Shown here: one piece after another, positions 44,128 to 44,767 of the stretch
Layout: every line of letters begins with the position of its first letter
How positions within the stretch are numbered: position 1 is the first letter of the stretch
Assembly (NCBI RefSeq): GCF_028292705.1
Contig: NZ_JAQGLV010000319.1
Coordinates: 1 to 44,767, forward strand
Direction: 5' to 3'
Source of the DNA: Collimonas fungivorans
Lineage (GTDB): Bacteria; Pseudomonadota; Gammaproteobacteria; Burkholderiales; Burkholderiaceae_D
DNA: 44,767 nt
The notes under the pieces: generated by a model
What the model was told of the DNA's origin: nothing
The model's input: only the letters and a program-made list of their open reading frames with translations
The model's database searches: none
Made by a program: the position numbers and the translations under genes

Positions 44128-44236
44128 TTTGTCATCAGCCGTTGACTCTTGCAAGATGCTGGCGAGACTAAACAAGTTGTCAATTGGCGGCGCTGCACGG
44201 CATGGGACGGGCTGAGTATTGATGGATGCGGTCCTG

Positions 44237-44767
44237 TCATCTGAGCGATTGCAGCAACAATTCCCGGACCACGGCCGTGATCCGTGGCTGGCGGTCGCTT
44301 TCGATCATCCCGATCACGCGTGCCGGCGCGCGGTAGGGGAGCGGCAACACCACCAGCGACGGATCGCGCATCCAGTCGGCGTGCTTGAGCAGCGGCAGGA
44401 TCGCGACGCCGACATTCTGGCGCACCAGGTCGACGATCGCGGCCACCGAGTTCACTTCCATGATTTCGTCCGGCTTGACGCGCAGTTTGCGCAACACCTG
44501 TTCGATTTTCATGCCGGTCGGCGCATGGCGTTTGAAGCGGATGAATGGCTGGCTTTTCAGCAGCGCGGCAACCTCGGCGCGCGGCGACGTGATGCGGGCG
44601 CTGGCGATCAGCATCAAAGGTTCTTCGTATAACGGCGTCCAGCGCATGCCATCGGATGCTTCGCGCGTGACCTCTACCACGATTGCGGCGTCGATCTCGC
44701 CCGTGCGCACCTGCTCGGTCAGCTCTTCGTTCGGCCCGTGCAACAGCTGGACTTTGAGCGCCGGATA
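44237..44767 (-). CDS. LysR-family regulator, partial (5' end cut by the window)
   Basis: The frame stays open to the right edge of the window and encodes at least 177 residues of a LysR substrate-binding domain (IDAAIVVEVTREA, LYEEPLMLIAS, SVAAIVDLVRQNVGVAILP). The DNA-binding domain lies outside the window. It is about 110 bases from the TetR gene on the same strand, so it is probably regulated separately. Its target is unknown. Confidence 0.9.
   Translation of the reverse strand, partial: YPALKVQLLHGPNEELTEQVRTGEIDAAIVVEVTREASDGMRWTPLYEEPLMLIASARITSPRAEVAALLKSQPFIRFKRHAPTGMKIEQVLRKLRVKPDEIMEVNSVAAIVDLVRQNVGVAILPLLKHADWMRDPSLVVLPLPYRAPARVIGMIESDRQPRITAVVRELLLQSLR

Noticed and set aside
1-44767. 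CRISPR array, insertion sequence, prophage or toxin-antitoxin module
   Set aside because: No regularly spaced repeats, no transposase or integrase motifs and no terminal inverted repeats were seen.

Overview
The window reads as a chromosomal segment of a GC-rich betaproteobacterium, most likely family Oxalobacteraceae (Collimonas, Herbaspirillum or Janthinobacterium type). This rests on gene order (yceD-rpmF-plsX-fabHDG-acpP-fabF, then rpoE-rseA-rseB-mucD, then lepA-lepB-DUF4845-rnc-era-recO-pdxJ-acpS-nagZ-uvrC-pgsA) and on protein features such as an RNase E with a long Pro/Ala/Val tail. The genus is an inference; no search was run.

Layout. 1-4170 is an accessory stretch: a small lipoprotein, a secreted protein with a HExxH...E metallopeptidase signature that I cannot place in a family, a VOC protein, a DUF1810 protein, and a coupled GNAT/nucleotidyltransferase pair. 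4178-7241 (minus) is the molybdenum-cofactor operon moaA-mobA-moeA. 7470-10580 (minus) is rne, divergent from an rluC-HAD-Rieske-sppA operon (11175-14457). 14458-14838 has no convincing gene but holds a promoter-like pair, several hairpins and a terminator, so a small RNA is possible. 14839-16248 (minus) is maf plus an RsmI-like methyltransferase.

16417-23020 (plus) is the phospholipid and fatty-acid cluster, with its own internal terminator and promoters, closed by a strong terminator. A YgfX-like membrane protein (23086) leads into the envelope-stress operon rpoE-rseA-rseB-mucD, which has a sigma-E-like promoter and a clear terminator at 27517. A glutaredoxin-like gene and a structured, T-run-containing leader precede the long run from lepA to pgsA (28263-39103), which joins secretion, RNA processing, ribosome assembly, repair, cofactor and cell-wall recycling genes and uses many 4-base stop/start overlaps.

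39231-39586 holds tRNA-Gly(GCC), tRNA-Cys(GCA) and a second identical tRNA-Gly(GCC), the first driven by a perfect-consensus sigma-70 promoter. 39922 to the end is accessory: an Lrp-type regulator divergent from an EamA-type exporter with palindromic operators between them, an alpha/beta hydrolase, a LysR regulator facing a quinone-oxidoreductase gene that has lost about two thirds of its length, a TetR regulator, and a LysR gene cut by the window edge.

No CRISPR array, insertion sequence, prophage or defence system is visible. Most of the window is conserved housekeeping DNA; the more interesting signals are the HExxH protein, the possible small RNA, the lepA leader, the regulatory sites and the decayed oxidoreductase.
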